NCBI GenBank assembly: GCA_025331565.1
Contig: JAFREQ010000015.1
Coordinates: forward strand, 4,526,001 to 4,590,000
Reading direction: 5' to 3'
DNA: 64,000 nucleotides
DNA from: Holacanthus passer
Taxonomy: Eukaryota; Chordata; Actinopteri; Pomacanthidae
Shown in pieces: positions 12,227 through 25,095 of this stretch. A program made the translations under genes and the position numbers. The notes below the pieces were generated by a model. The model did not search any database. It was given only the letters and a program-made list of their open reading frames with translations, and was not told where the DNA came from. The first letter of the stretch is position 1; each line of letters starts with the position of its first letter.

Positions 12227-12372
12227 CGTATAGAGCACAGAGCTACTGTGACAAACTGGAGCAGGAGAGCAAGTTTGCCCAGGGACAGGAAAGGTCTCTG
12301 TTTGCTCTGTGATTAAAGGTGTAGCAGACATAGGGGAGAGGAGGAAGCAAGAGAGAAACAGAAGAAGAGCAA

Positions 12373-12393
12373 GAGAGAGAGAGAGAGAGAGAG
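12373..12393. repeat. (GA)n microsatellite
   Basis: (GA)10 inside a wider purine-rich stretch just upstream of the second pde4c first exon. Confidence 0.85.
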
Positions 12394-12399
12394 GGAGCA

Positions 12400-12911
12400 G
12401 GCAGACAGAAAGGGAGAGGGGGAAGAGGGCAGCGGTGTTGCGCCACATTTAGACCTGGAGCAAAGACAAGTTGTACATGGGGGACCGATTAATGGAGCTC
12501 TGCTGAGAGTGATGAAAAGCTTTTTCTATAGCCTGCGAGGACAGACAGGCAGCAGGGAGTGTGCACAAGGAATTCAGGTGCTCAGGAAGGCACACACTCC
12601 AGATTTATTCAAATCACCCAGGGAAGAGCAGATTTCCACCAGCACACAGTAGCATGGATTGCATCACCGCTCCGCACTGGAGCCACCGGTCCTAGAGCTG
12701 CTCTCCGGTCCTGCCAGAGGTAATGAGAACTCCTGGGAAGCCGTGGAGAGCCGGACAGCCCGACAGAACGAGACAGACGAGGAAGCGGGCCGGGCTTTAC
12801 AGGGATGAGAGCAGCCACAAGCTGAGGAGAACCAAGAGAGGGAGAGCAGCGGAGCGGCCGAGAAGAGGAGGGTGAGGACGAGTTAAAAAAAAGAGAGTAG
12901 ACTAAAGAAAG
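12400..12911 (+). promoter_or_regulatory. presumed promoter and 5' UTR of the second pde4c first exon
   Basis: GC content and CpG density rise here relative to the AT-rich flanks (for example CGGCCGAG near 12855), directly before the 12912 start codon. I see no convincing TATA box. The transcription start cannot be fixed from sequence alone. Confidence 0.45.
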
Positions 12912-13039
12912 ATGAGTGTGCCGACGAACTGTGGGTTCTGTTACTCCGTGGAGCGGAGTATCACTGTGAGGAGTGGGAACATATGGGGATCGCCGTGCGC
13001 TGTCAACAGGCCTATTGACATCACACAGAAACGCAGGCG
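12912..13039 (+). CDS. pde4c: pde4c alternative first exon (long isoform)
   Basis: This exon has 128 nt, that is 42 codons plus 2 nt, and ends at a GTAATT donor. It begins MSVPTNCGFCYSVERS and ends DITQKRR; the split codon gives a further Arg, so the joined product reads QKRRRFDVENG. The phase fits the acceptor at 27306 exactly. Some mammalian long PDE4 forms likewise enter the common region through Arg-Arg-Phe-Asp. The ATG has A at -3. I do not recognise a mammalian counterpart for the first 35 residues. The exon contributes Cys residues but no signal peptide or membrane segment. The predicted isoform is 731 aa. Confidence 0.75.
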
Positions 13040-15851
13040 GTAATTAAGAGCCATCTCATTTACTCTCACTCATTCCTTTTGTCTTTCTCTGCTTCTCAGT
13101 GTTTCCCTTCTTCTCTCTCTCACACACAAATACAACATGTGTAACATTATACAGATATGCAGTATATGAAGTTATAATTGGCAAAAAGGCATTTGCTTTT
13201 AAAAATGTGTATTTTTTAGCAGCTTTGACTTGAATCACCTGAAATATATAAATCACGTGTGCAGCATCAATGACCATTTCTTATATCAGCATTAAGTGAA
13301 ACAGAAAAATTGAAATCCTACATCTGTAATTTACAAATCTTACTATATTGTGATTGAAGTCTTTTTGAGCTTTTATAACTGTCTGAAATCACTCGGCCTT
13401 TTATCAGCTGTAATATTTACCAAAAACATTCTTTTGTGCCTATCAGTTGTTTTTGCTTCATATCTGCATTTCCCAAAATATTCTTTTATCGTATTTCCTC
13501 TCGACCACTTCTCTCATCTCCTCTTTTGTCGGACTAGGCACGACTCTAGGGAGTGATTCTTTTTTTTATGCAGGAGACACGAATATCTAATCATTTTAAA
13601 GCCCTTGTTAAGAAGAGTCAACACGAGGAAATTGTGTGAAAATAATAGCTTTTGGGTCATTTGAATTTTTCATTTGGTTAAAAAAAACCCACAATACTTC
13701 ATGGAACTTATTCAGTTTATTCTGCAATGAACACTTCTGCCAAATCACATTTGTGGTTGAAGACAAATGAACTGTGGTTATACTATATTATACAGCTCAG
13801 CCAAGACTTGAAAATGAGGTGACGAGCTGCACAGAAGTCCAATTGTAATTTTGAATATGTGTGAGAGATAGAAATACAGTATCAGTGGCATTTTATTAAC
13901 TAACTGCAAGACTCTTTTAAAAGCAGTTAAGTTTAGCAGACATTTAGCAAATCTACATTATAAACAACCTTTAAAAATATATGTTATTTTTCAATTCAAC
14001 TAATAACATAGATTTGACATGGTGGTCCAATTAACTTGTTGATTTTTGCTTCAGCTGTAACCACCAGCAACTTCAGGACTTTTCCCTGCGCTGTGGCAGC
14101 AAGTAAAAGAACCACATTCATACGCATTCAAGACAAATAAAGCATGTATGTGAATGTGCACTGACCACGCAACCTGCACTTGAACACATGAGAAATCCTG
14201 CTCTCTGCATAACACACAGGCTCTTTCCCATTAAAGCGTCTCTCTTTGCCATGTAGCTTTACTGCCAGTGTCCTTTCCGTGAATATTCTCACAGGAAAAG
14301 TCCACCATACGTTTTACAGCTTCACACATGATCCTCAGTGCCAGCGGGGAGGCTGCGAAGGAGGTCCCAGAGATAAAGTCCTGTTTACATTATGCTCCTC
14401 TGTCGTCTTTTCTCAGGCAGGGTCCTTGTTTATCAGATGTAATGCAGAACATTTGTGAGCAGGGGGGATTTTAAAGGGCAGTTGTCCTCTTAATTTAATT
14501 CCCCTCAAGACCCATGCCAAGACTTGACTCCTGCTCTTAAACCAGCAAAACTGTGGCCAAAAATGATGCAGTAAGTATGGAAACGTCGGACTATTACTTA
14601 TCACACTGCTGCTCAGATGATTTCCACCTGTGGGTTTTAAAGCAGAGCAGAAATTCTCTGCCTGCTTTAATTGCAGTTTAAAGAGCAGCGGCCTTTGTTA
14701 GAGATGATTCGTTATTGTGTCCAAGCAGGGGAGCCACAGACAGAAACAGGCACCGTTTATTTGAGTCTATGCGTCGATGTTCCCAGCTACACCGCCGATG
14801 GTGATAGAAGAGCAGACTCTGTTTGAGCCGGAGTCACCACCACCATTTTAATTCTCTGGGGGAAAAGCAAGCAGGGGGACGCACACGATTGTCAGCCTCG
14901 CCAGTGCCCATTTTGAGAATCTATTAATATCACATATTCAAGAAGTCGCCGCTTCTAAAGTAAAAGCTATATTTATGAGTTTGACATGATGGATGTGTCA
15001 GTAATTATTTATGTGTTTAAATTGTAAATCTTTAGGCTTTGGAAATGTTTTAGTGTCTTTCTCTCTCTCTCGCTCTCTCTCTACTTTTTTCCTTCTTTCT
15101 TTCTCCTCGTCCATGCCTTGTATCTATCTTCATAAACTAGAACACAGCCTGGCAATAAAGTGGCACCCAGAGACCAGATGTAGGCTCTCAGACAGGCCGG
15201 CCACAGCTCTTTTTGAATACATTAAATATACTCCTGACGTGCGAAGGTATGAGAAAAGCTGACAAGATGACCCTGCAGGGGGAGGAAGGATATAAATCTG
15301 CAGCTTTTGACATCAAACTCAGAGCGTCTCGCGTGCCTTTGGTGGGTGATTTAAAGGCCAATTATCTCAGTTAACTACAGAAGACAACAGTGGCCCTTTC
15401 TCCTTAGATGGATATGTGGTGAGGGGATGCGTGTTTATACGTGTCTGCGAGCACAACAGGTACCGTACAAATTGAAAGGTTGAATACATCTCTTGGTACG
15501 AGACACGCTACTCGATAAGAAGCGACGGCTTATTTTTGCCCACTGGTGGTTATTCGTTCCCCCTTTCAACTTTCAGCTGTAAGGGTAACACCTGCTTTTC
15601 CTAAAAGCGGACAGATAAGAGGATTCTCTCTGAAAACCCGGGACAGTAGCAGCTTATTTGGCTTTGACGTGCTCTGCTGCAATCATTTATCCTTTGATTT
15701 CATTTTTATGAGGCTGAAATTGGCTTTAGGCTGTGAAAGCGCTCTGTAAGGCACATTTAATTTGACTGTATCTGCCAGCTCAGAACAACGTGAAGGAACT
15801 TTTGGGTTTTTAGCCATGCAGGCAGCTCGAGAGTGTCGGTCCGCCATCTGG

Positions 15852-16110
15852 GTCCAGAAACTAACAGATGGATTGCAATGAAGTTTTGTATAGATTCATG
15901 ATCCCTAGAGGATGTATCCTAACGACTGTGGCCATCCTCACAATTTGTCTCTCATGGCACCATGAGATTCACATGTGTGGTGTGTTTTCAGTGAATTGCC
16001 TCGCTCTCCATGGCATTTGGTACTTACACTTATGTCCAGCCTGTATTGACTTTGGTGATTCCCTGACTTTCCTTGTAGCGCCACCATCAGGTCTGAATGC
16101 AAAATTGCGC
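15852..16110 (+). mobile_element. dispersed repeat, copy 1
   Basis: This copy shares a diverged but colinear block with the sequence at 24836-24950. Shared words include 'atggatt', 'ttcatg', 'tccc', 'gatg.a.cctaa.gact' and 'caccatgag'. It ends with 'tagcgccaccatcaggt'. I recognise it from memory as a common teleost interspersed repeat without coding capacity. The class is unknown. Confidence 0.55.
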
Positions 16111-19100
16111 AGTTCTTTTGTTTTTGACCAAATACATGCAAAACTGACATTCCTATCAGCCCCTTTTATTTTAAATATACAGTTATTTCCTCCACACCGA
16201 AGCTGTGATCTGACGTCAGATTGAAAATGAAATGCCTGTTAATTAGCTCCATTAGTTCGAGTCATGTTACTTCTCTCCTCTGCTCTCCCACCGTTCCCAG
16301 CCTGCCGCGTTTCCACAGGCTATCGATCTAATTTCTCTCAACGCTTCTGCAGAAGGCCAAGTTTAAAATGAAGTGGCAATGACACAGAGCATTAGCAGCA
16401 AGGGAAGAGGCAAAAAAAAAATTCTGAAAGATTATTTCTAAATTAACCACTGACAGCAGATACAAGTATGAGCTCTGTTGGGTGTTTGGGAGTGAGAGAG
16501 CGTGATTTATGCACAGAGTAATTTAATATGAATTAAGAGTCTTACAAAGACGACAGTTTTGGCAGGTTGCATGTGAGTGAGGTAACTGAGGCTGAGCTTT
16601 AGAAGTGCATTTCTTAGAAACCCAGTACTCTGTCCTGTCAGTTCAACCTGGGAGGAGAGGAGGGGAAAAGAGAAATCTCCATCTTGCTTGATTTATCAAA
16701 ATCTGTGGCGTGAATGTTGGATACTGTCAGGTTTTAGAGGCCAAACTCTGTCAAGCAGCTTTTTTTTTTTTCTTCTTGTAGATAAGTTTGTGTATAGAAA
16801 CTCTTGAGCTTGTGATAGACACACACCACTCGTGCCAGAAGGTCAACTACTATCTAAATTTGCCAGGTCAATGTGGCCATGATGAATTAATCTGAGCTTT
16901 CAGTCACAGTACATGAATCTCCTCATTTGCAGAAATTATTAAGTCATTCCCTGCCCTCCGCAGAGCATAACTCTCACTGGTCCTGGCGACGGGGAGGAGG
17001 CGTCACAGCCAAAAAGCATTTTGTCATAATAAATGTGTCTGAAAGTGTTTCCAAAGCATTTCTTAAATCATTAGTGGCTTCTAACAGCGGTCTAGCCCAC
17101 AGGGAATGTGACGGACCCATTTATCTGCCTCACAAACAGCAGGAACAGGTCCACCAGTGATGATGGGCCTCATGCGCACACACACACACACACACATACT
17201 GCTCATGTGAGATGTGAAGTTTGGCTCCTATGTGTGTGTGTGCTCATTTGTAACGTTCACTCAGTCAGAGTTAAGTCGGGGCTGAGTGTTTGCAGTCTGA
17301 CAGGCATTATGGACTGAATGCTCTCCTAAAACCCCACAACTGTGTCCAGTAACGAGTTCTCCAGACACAAGAATCATTTTTTTTGTAGCATGACAGAATA
17401 ATTGTGCAGTTATGTGCCTGTGTGTGTATTTGTGCATTCATGGGTGTTGTGTCTAAACAGTTTTTCTTACTGATATGTGGTATTTGGCATCAGGATAGTT
17501 TGACCCTGTATTCAAGTATTCAGTGTTGAAATTCTGTTATCATTTTACTTCTATTTGAACAGATGAATTTAGACCACGTGTGTGTGCTTCACTTGCTTTA
17601 ATGACATGACAGACATTGTATTCTTTTGCAGTCATTCAGTACACTAATGACACTGGTCGACAAACTACACACCACTACATTGAGTTCTTCATTTTTTGGA
17701 AAGAATGCGCTGGTGTCTGAATACGGACCAGCTTTAAGCATCAGACACATTTTATGTTCTATCTGAAAAAAAAAAAACGTCCACCACCTTGAACACATCG
17801 CTTCTGAACTTCTTCTTCTTTGTGAGAAAGACTTACTCTAGAAATTATAGAAATTGTGTAAATTTAAATCCACATTTTTAAGTTTTAAAAAATGCCTGCC
17901 CATGTACGGAAAATTCAGTTTGTTTTTTTAATAACCTGTCTTATTCTCATTGTTTTGCCCTTTATTCTATGGATCAAAATTAAATCGTGCCGTTCATCCT
18001 AAATTACTAGTCAATCAATTGATGCTGATGAAAGCCACATATTTGGTGCAAAAAGTAATATCGTCATCACACATTCTCCTTTCATGGACCTTTACCACCT
18101 CAGCCTGATCATCTTACAACACTTTCATAGACCCGCTTCTGAACTTTTCTGAACCTTCTCTCTCTCCTCCTGGCACTTCCTCTTTTCATGTATCTTCTCA
18201 CCTTCAGACCAGCCACTTAAATTCATTTCCCTCTAATTCTTCTCGTCTCACTTCACTGTTTTCTTTGCTGCGCTATACGATCCTGGAGGATAACAGAGAC
18301 TCCTTGGTGTGTGTGTGAATGTGTGTGTGTGTCGGTAGGGCAGGACGCTCCTACGACTACTGTAAATCTCTCCTGGTCTCCAACTCACTTGGGTTTACTG
18401 AAATGACCACAGCCACTCGCTCTGTAGACAGTGTACATTTAGAAAACTGTGTAGTCCTTACCTGCAGGGGTTTTCCATGCATTGACACATGTATTGAAGA
18501 TACACTATATGATATTGTGTATGTCTGACCTACAGTTCACTTCCAGCTTAAACAATGGTCTGCAGTTTAGAAGAGTACAGCATGTACAATATGTAGGATG
18601 TCCTTGACTATCTGCCGCCTGCCAGCAAGGTTGATTTTAATGTTCACTCATGGAAAGACAAACAGCAGCAATTGAACCTGAGGGATGTGTTTAGAGTGGA
18701 AGATTAGTTATCAAAGCCTAATTTCAATGAATGGGAATGAAAAATGCAAGACTTTTCTCAACAATAAACTGCACTGAAATTGCTGGAATTTTTGCAGCTG
18801 ATAAGAGTTTATGTAACTTAAACGTGCAGACTTTTAGGAAAGAGTGGAAAACGCTGATATGCATTTCTTTTTATTCACAATGGACCAATCAGTCTTCTTG
18901 CTTTCTGCCACTGGGAGATAAACCAGCAGACCTAGACCTGATAGGACTGTCTCCCTCATCCTGATACTCTACCAAACTTGTGCTTATACTGTATCAATTG
19001 ATTGATGATTGACTGAGAGACTGTCCTCGCTGACAACAGAGGCCGGCGAACGCTCCACGTCCACCAGTGCAGGCGTCATGACGGCTTTGTGTTGTTGTCT

Positions 19101-20192
19101 AAGGGAAAGATCTGTGGAAGAGGGCTGGGCTCTGATTACAGCCATCAGAGAGGGAACACTGAGAATACACAGTTCACCTGTGATAATACTTGCAAACACA
19201 CACGCAGATATAGACACTAGTTTTGTCCTTCTTTTTCTGTCTGTTGCTTTTAGCCGTGCAGTGCATAGCAAAATAAACTGTTCTCACATAATCACAGTGG
19301 ACGGACTTAAGTACAGTAAGAGTGACCACACACACACACTTGTTTAATTTACAGACCAGATGTTTTGAGGCAAGTCAGGTTACTGCCAATGTGTGTGTGT
19401 GTGTGGCTGAATACAGCCTGATAAAGAGCAACAAATATAGTCTTTGTTGTCATTGGCATGGATCCATTGTCGTACAGTATTTGCTAGAATTGCACATTTA
19501 ATCATCTTATTCATAAAATATTCTTCACTGACTCATTGTATTAATTAAACAAAATCTCACTTGAAATCTTACTCCTCCAGGAAATCATAAATTTCCCTGT
19601 CCACACACAAACAGGAGAAACAATGCAGTCACATCACTTGCTCTGTAAAAACTAGTCCCATTACACACTTTGTCTCATAACTCTGCTGAGCGCTGACATG
19701 TGTTACAAAAAGGACAGCGAAGTGATTTTGTGTTCCTGCCTTTCTCTTGTGTCAGCTAACACTACATTGACTCACATTCTTTTCAAACCGTTTTTCACTG
19801 CCTGATTCTGAACAATGGACATACATGGATATCGCAGTTGCATAATGTCTATACTTAGCTATCAATTGGCTATAAAGAGGGCGACGTATCGGCTCTGTTT
19901 TTGTTGCACGTGAAACGATACCATGCCTGAAAGGTTATTGTTTACATTGCTATTCATGAGTACTTTCTGAAATAAGAGCAGCCGAACTTTTTCATTGTGT
20001 GTTACTTTGTCGATGCTTTGAGGAGGATCTGCAGCATATATTCAGTGTGCAGTCATTTCGATCATGTTTTTTAACAAGGGGGATTAGTCAGTAACAGAGA
20101 CAACGGGGACAAACAGGGAGGGCCGGGAGCCAGATCTAATGTTTTCCTGTATGCTGCTGCCCACGTATGAGTTTTACCACTGAAATCAGATA

Positions 20193-20720
20193 AAGGAATA
20201 GTTCAACAATTTTGGAAACACCCTTATTCACATTCTTGCGTAGAGTTAGATGAGAAGATCGACACCACTCTCATGTCTGTAAATATGAAGCTACAACGAT
20301 CGACTCGTGAGCTTAGCTTAGCACAAAGACTGGAAACAGGGGGAAACAGCTAGCATGGCTCTGTGCAAAGGTGACACCTCTAAAGCTCATCGATTAACAT
20401 GTTAAATCTTGTTTAAAAAAATGAAGTATATAAACCTAAATTTGCCGTTTTACAGGGATGATGTAGCAAATTATATCTTGGCCAGCAGCAGTCGCAAACA
20501 ACTCCAGGCAGCTTCTGTAAAACTGAAAATAGTCTGACACATAACCCCTCTGTAAAATGGTGAATTTGCCTTTTTACACTCTGGTTTTTGTTTCATTCCA
20601 GTTTTTTATGCTAAGCTAAAATAATCGTCTGCTGGCTGAAGCAAGCAAGAAAGAGATTCATTTGATTCACTATGAGAAAGCGAATGAGCATGTTTCCCAA
20701 CATGTCAAACTATTTCTTAT
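20193..20720. mobile_element. MITE-like repeat with terminal inverted repeats
   Basis: The element of about 528 bp starts 'aaggaatagttcaacaattt' and ends with the near-complement 'catgtcaaactatttctta', so the ends are imperfect inverted repeats of about 26 bp. The interior contains 'gttagatgagaagat' and 'gactggaaacagggggaaac', familiar from a very abundant fish repeat. It has no transposase frame and is a non-autonomous DNA element. Confidence 0.7.
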
Positions 20721-21903
20721 GCTGATACTTTTTATATTCAGCACAAGTATTGTTTATCGGTCATCAATTTGACGTGATCACTATTCATGTTGCACAGCAA
20801 AATTATTCCCAAGGCGCAACAACTTGAAACACAACCTAAATAAGGATCACATAAGGCTATTGTGAATTCATGTAGTTGTACTGAATACACATAAAATCAC
20901 ACAGCACCTCCAAATAATCTGCTGTCACAGGAAAGAAGAGGAAGGGCAAGACCAACAAAGAGGGTGGTTCTGCCTCTGTGTGAGGGGCCACAGCAAAAAC
21001 AACCACACAGCTTTTATCCCAGAACACACACACTGGTGACTCTTGTGTTACACAGTAATTTGCACATAGAAAATGTGACTGTGAATCTGAAATGGCTCCG
21101 AGAACACTTTTAAAGTCTGTCTTCTAATGTGGCCAGATTTACCACCTCGGCGGTTCATCCTCGCTTCACTTTGTTCTGTGTGCTTAGATTCAGGGTGTGG
21201 ACTCTCAGCTGCTGGTGTGAATTTTGTGGTCTCATTAAGCCAGACCTAATCCTTGTTTGCTCCAGGACATCTTTCATGTGTCATTTGGATTCGGCGTAGA
21301 TACGTAGGGCCTAGATTTTATTGGTTAAACACCACAAAAAAAGGTTTGCAGTTCTGCTTTCATTGCAGCTCTCATTGTCACGTAATAGAAATCACTTCAA
21401 ATTATAGAAGGAAACACAATCCTCTCAAACGTCACTAGAGGAGATCTGTGTTACATGTAATGAAGCTCTCTGCCTTCTTTTAAATGGCTTTTGAATAAAT
21501 GGCTGAGCCGGTCCTGCGAGTCGGCTCTGGTGTAACAAATTCTACCTCTGGTTGTGTCACAGCAAAGGCCTGGGAATGAGGAATGAAGGTTCAGATGACA
21601 GCTTGCCCTGGTTTACAGGCCTATCTCTCTGTCTCCCTCTCTGCCGCTCTGCCCCGTAGCTCCTGTATTTTAATGTTCCCCAGATGGGATTGACGTTGCC
21701 GTGACAGGCGGTGACGCAGGCGGGGTGTCGAGTATCAGGGCCACTGACAGGTTACCATCAATCACACTTCTTACCAGCCAGCCACTTAAATAACAACCGC
21801 CATAACACACCTCTCGCTTTGCACTTTTTTTTTTTTGTAAAGGCTTTATGATGCCCAGGAATGTTGGCTCCAGTTTGGTCTTTAGACTGGAGAAAGTAAT
21901 CAG

Positions 21904-21921
21904 GTGTGTGTGTGTGTGTGT
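21904..21921. repeat. (GT)9 microsatellite
   Basis: Pure GT tract in the pde4c intron. Confidence 0.85.
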
Positions 21922-22254
21922 GCAGCCACCTTTGAGGCAGATTTGAATGAAGCCCTGTGTGCAAAAATGCCAACTTGGATGGATCTATTTAACCATATCC
22001 ACATGCATTTTATATCAGATTTCTTCATTTTATTTAGTTGTTCAAGTTGTGTTTTTCACATGTGATTTTTTTCTGGCGGAACTGATTAAACTCAGTTCAG
22101 TGCATTAAACATCAATTTGACTATTTTATTTGTACACATATTCCCTAATGTGATATACAGTATGTCAATATAAGAAAAATATTCTTTCTAATATTATATA
22201 ATATTATTTTCAGCCCAGCTCTACTCACTGATTTACTTTATATACAATATATTA

Positions 22255-22465
22255 AAGCTGCAACTAGAGATTATTTTCATTACTCATTAATCAGACATTT
22301 TTTTGTATATAATTAATTGATTGTTTGATCTACAAACTTTGGCATATTGATTTTCACTATATAAGACAAAGAAAAACAAAAAAATATCCCAGTAAATCCA
22401 GCAAATTCTGGGGTGTTTTTCATTGAAAAACTACTCAAACAATTAATCAGTTATCAAAACTTCTT
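22255..22465 (+). mobile_element. dispersed 'gctgcaactagagatta' repeat
   Basis: The copy begins 'aaagctgcaactagagatta' and ends 'caattaatcagttatcaaaa'. The related copy at 43945-44175 has the same order of landmarks (start 'tgcaa..a', 'tttgcttgaaaa..tg..tcaaac', 'aattgattaatcaac'). It is a common teleost repeat by memory and is non-coding. Confidence 0.55.
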
Positions 22466-24835
22466 CTTTGTCAGTTGACCAACCAGTGAATCTTCTGTTT
22501 CAGCTCTATTATATTTCCCTTGCCTACAGGAACTCCAGTGACCAGCTCTTGCAATCTCACCAAAGCCCAGTAGAGGGCCCCTGTCCTCTGGGTGACTTCA
22601 TAGATTTATTTCAGTCCCCCAGACAGACTACTACACACATCAGCCATCACTCACCAACATGTTTATCTGCTATATTATTAAACACCCACTCACTCAACAG
22701 GATTATTAAAAAAATCCCATTCTGATTATTTTTATCACTTGTGTGTGAAACTGAGAAAGAGAGAGGGGGAGGAGGGTGTCAGGGAAGGAGAGAAGAGGTG
22801 GGTGGGTGGATGCGACTGGCTGGCATGTGAAAGACACGAAGACAATAGAGTCATATTAGAAGACCAGCCGTCCAAAATGCCACGGTGCTTCTCTGGGAGT
22901 TTCCTGTCCGGACAGTGTGCACGCTTAGCCTGAACGCTGACCTTTGACCTCTTGAAAACACAAAAATGCCTCCGTTGACATATGTAGTAAGTGTATGCTT
23001 ATAGTCTGTGCGCATGGGAAGTTTTTTGGTTTCACGTTCGGAGCGCATTTGCACCACTGACACTGCCTGCAATAAAAAATATATAGATAAAAGCTGCTAC
23101 GTTTTTGTCAGTATGAATCTAATATGTAGAAGAGTAGAATATGTTTCCATTGGTCCATATGAAAACCATTTTAGTTTAACAACTACACTCTGTTGTAATT
23201 TAGTTGCCATTTTAATTTGCATGTACATATCAACACACTGTGAATGGTTGCAGTGGGTTCATACAGTAATAGGAATGGCATGTATGAAATATAATGAAAA
23301 TGACAATAAGTCCAAAAATGGCTTCAAAATTGAATAACATATCAATACATCTCTGACATAGTCGTACAAAATTTATATTCACATAGATAGTATGTGTTTT
23401 AAAATCCTTGTTTTAGTTTATGGTTTATTCAGATCTCCATTTGTTGTTATGTTGACAACAACCTCCTGGTGTTTGTGCTACTTTGTGTATTGAAGTCTTT
23501 ATTCATATCAACCTAAGGGAGATCTGTGTGAATGTACTATTGAGAATCATGTGAGCTATACTTACTGATGTATAGCCCATTAAAAAAAATGCAATCTTAT
23601 TATGTCTTTTTGTATTTAAGTTAAAGGTAAATAGCCCAGTGTCATGAGTAAGTGAGGACTGCGTGTTCACTCCCCTGAGAAAGAGGAGAAAACTGGAAGT
23701 GAAACGGCAGCGAGGGAAAGACGTGGGCGATATTTTGATCTGTGATCTAATTTTAGCTCGGCATCGGCTTCAAATAGAAACTTCTCCATAAATATTCATG
23801 AATGGAGGGAAGAATCTGTTGCTCTGCGATGCAGAGGGAGAGGAGAGGGGAGGGGAGAGGGCTCCGTATTCTACCTGAAAGTCTATTTTTAGCTGCGTCG
23901 CTGCCTCTCGCGGTCTATTCCCCATGCAAGGGGAGGCTAAATTTAGCTGCACAGAGGCAGAAGTGTGATGCAGAAATACAAAAATAGAAATGGGTTTATG
24001 GTCAGAGCACGCAGGACAACAGCCAGGGGTGCAGCATCATTAGGGAGGACATGATGGAGGGAGAAAACAGCAAAGAGGACGAGTGGGTGAATGAGTACAT
24101 GTGTACTTGTGGTGACTGGATGATGTGTGTGCTGACACATCAAAACATAGCACATTATAGGTGTGAAAGGTGGCACGCTGCTCTGCTGTAGCACATTAAA
24201 CGCATCATTTACACATGCAAAACAGGTTTAATTTGCTCTCAGAATGATGATTAATCCTCAAATACACATCATTAGTTACACATTTGTTCATTTGCAGGGA
24301 TGCAGTCTACGAGCTTAAGCCTCGCTGGCCCAGTCTCACAGTGTTTATACTGTTAAGACCAAACCCTCTCAGTACAGCCTGTACTCTCTTCCCCTTTGAA
24401 ACATTATTTACTCTCCCTCTCTGGCCTATTTTACCCCTCACCCCGCTGTCCTCCCTCCCTAGGACTGCTCTCCTCGGTTGTGTGTAGTTCAGTCAGTGTG
24501 TCTGAAGCTGTCACATGTATGGAGGGACGGGGGCTTCTGTTCGCCTGCTCTTACATAATAGCTAGTAAGACACCAACATCTTGTCCTCATGCAGCATCTT
24601 ACGAGGGTAGCAGGGTAGGAGGAGGGGCACTGGAAGATGGAGCGGAAAGAGGAATGAATAGGATGTTTGCACGCTGCAGTTGGTGCACGCCTACTGTCAG
24701 AGCGTCGTACAAGCTGCAGCATTCAAAGCAAGCCATTGTTAGTGTTAAGGCTATTAAAGATGCAATTAGCTATCTATAGCCATGCTAGCAGGGCGGACCT
24801 GTGGACGGCAGTCATGGCCTGTCGGTCCACAAGAC

Positions 24836-25095
24836 TGCAATAACTCAACAACTGTTGGATGGATTTGTACAGACATTCATGGTCCCCAGATGATGAACCC
24901 TAATGACTTTGGTGTTCTCAGGATTTTCCATCTATTGCACCATGAGCTTTTCTGTTTTTGAGTCAAATATCTCAACAACTGTCACATGGATGACCCTGAA
25001 ATTTGCTACAGACACTCATGTCCCCCCTCAACTTTAACTTTTCATACAGCACCTTCATCAGTCTCAATATTAATTTGTTCAAAAATACCAGCAAA
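24836..25095 (+). mobile_element. dispersed repeat, copy 2
   Basis: This is the same family as 15852-16110. It contains 'ggatggatttgtacagacat', 'catggtccccagatgatgaa' and 'ctattgcaccatgag', then a second partial unit beginning 'caacaactgtcacatggatg'. Non-coding. Confidence 0.55.

Larger units (their letters stand above)
3060..12399 (+). other. first intron of pde4c (left part)
   Basis: This is intronic for the 2989 isoform and upstream flank for the 12912 isoform. I see no coding exon. It holds microsatellites (4648-4683, 6919-6937 and the 11638-12226 cluster), a LINE or SINE-like 3' tail near 6395-6452, two perfect inverted repeats (8163-8203 and 8721-8753) and an isolated CpG-dense patch near 9319-9360. 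The 60-140 codon frames here are either low-complexity (CA/GT) or lack family similarity. Confidence 0.6.

Noticed and set aside
11408..12448. Several 100-143 codon frames
   Set aside because: They cross CA/TG and GA tracts and have low-complexity Cys-Val, His-Thr or Leu-Ser content.
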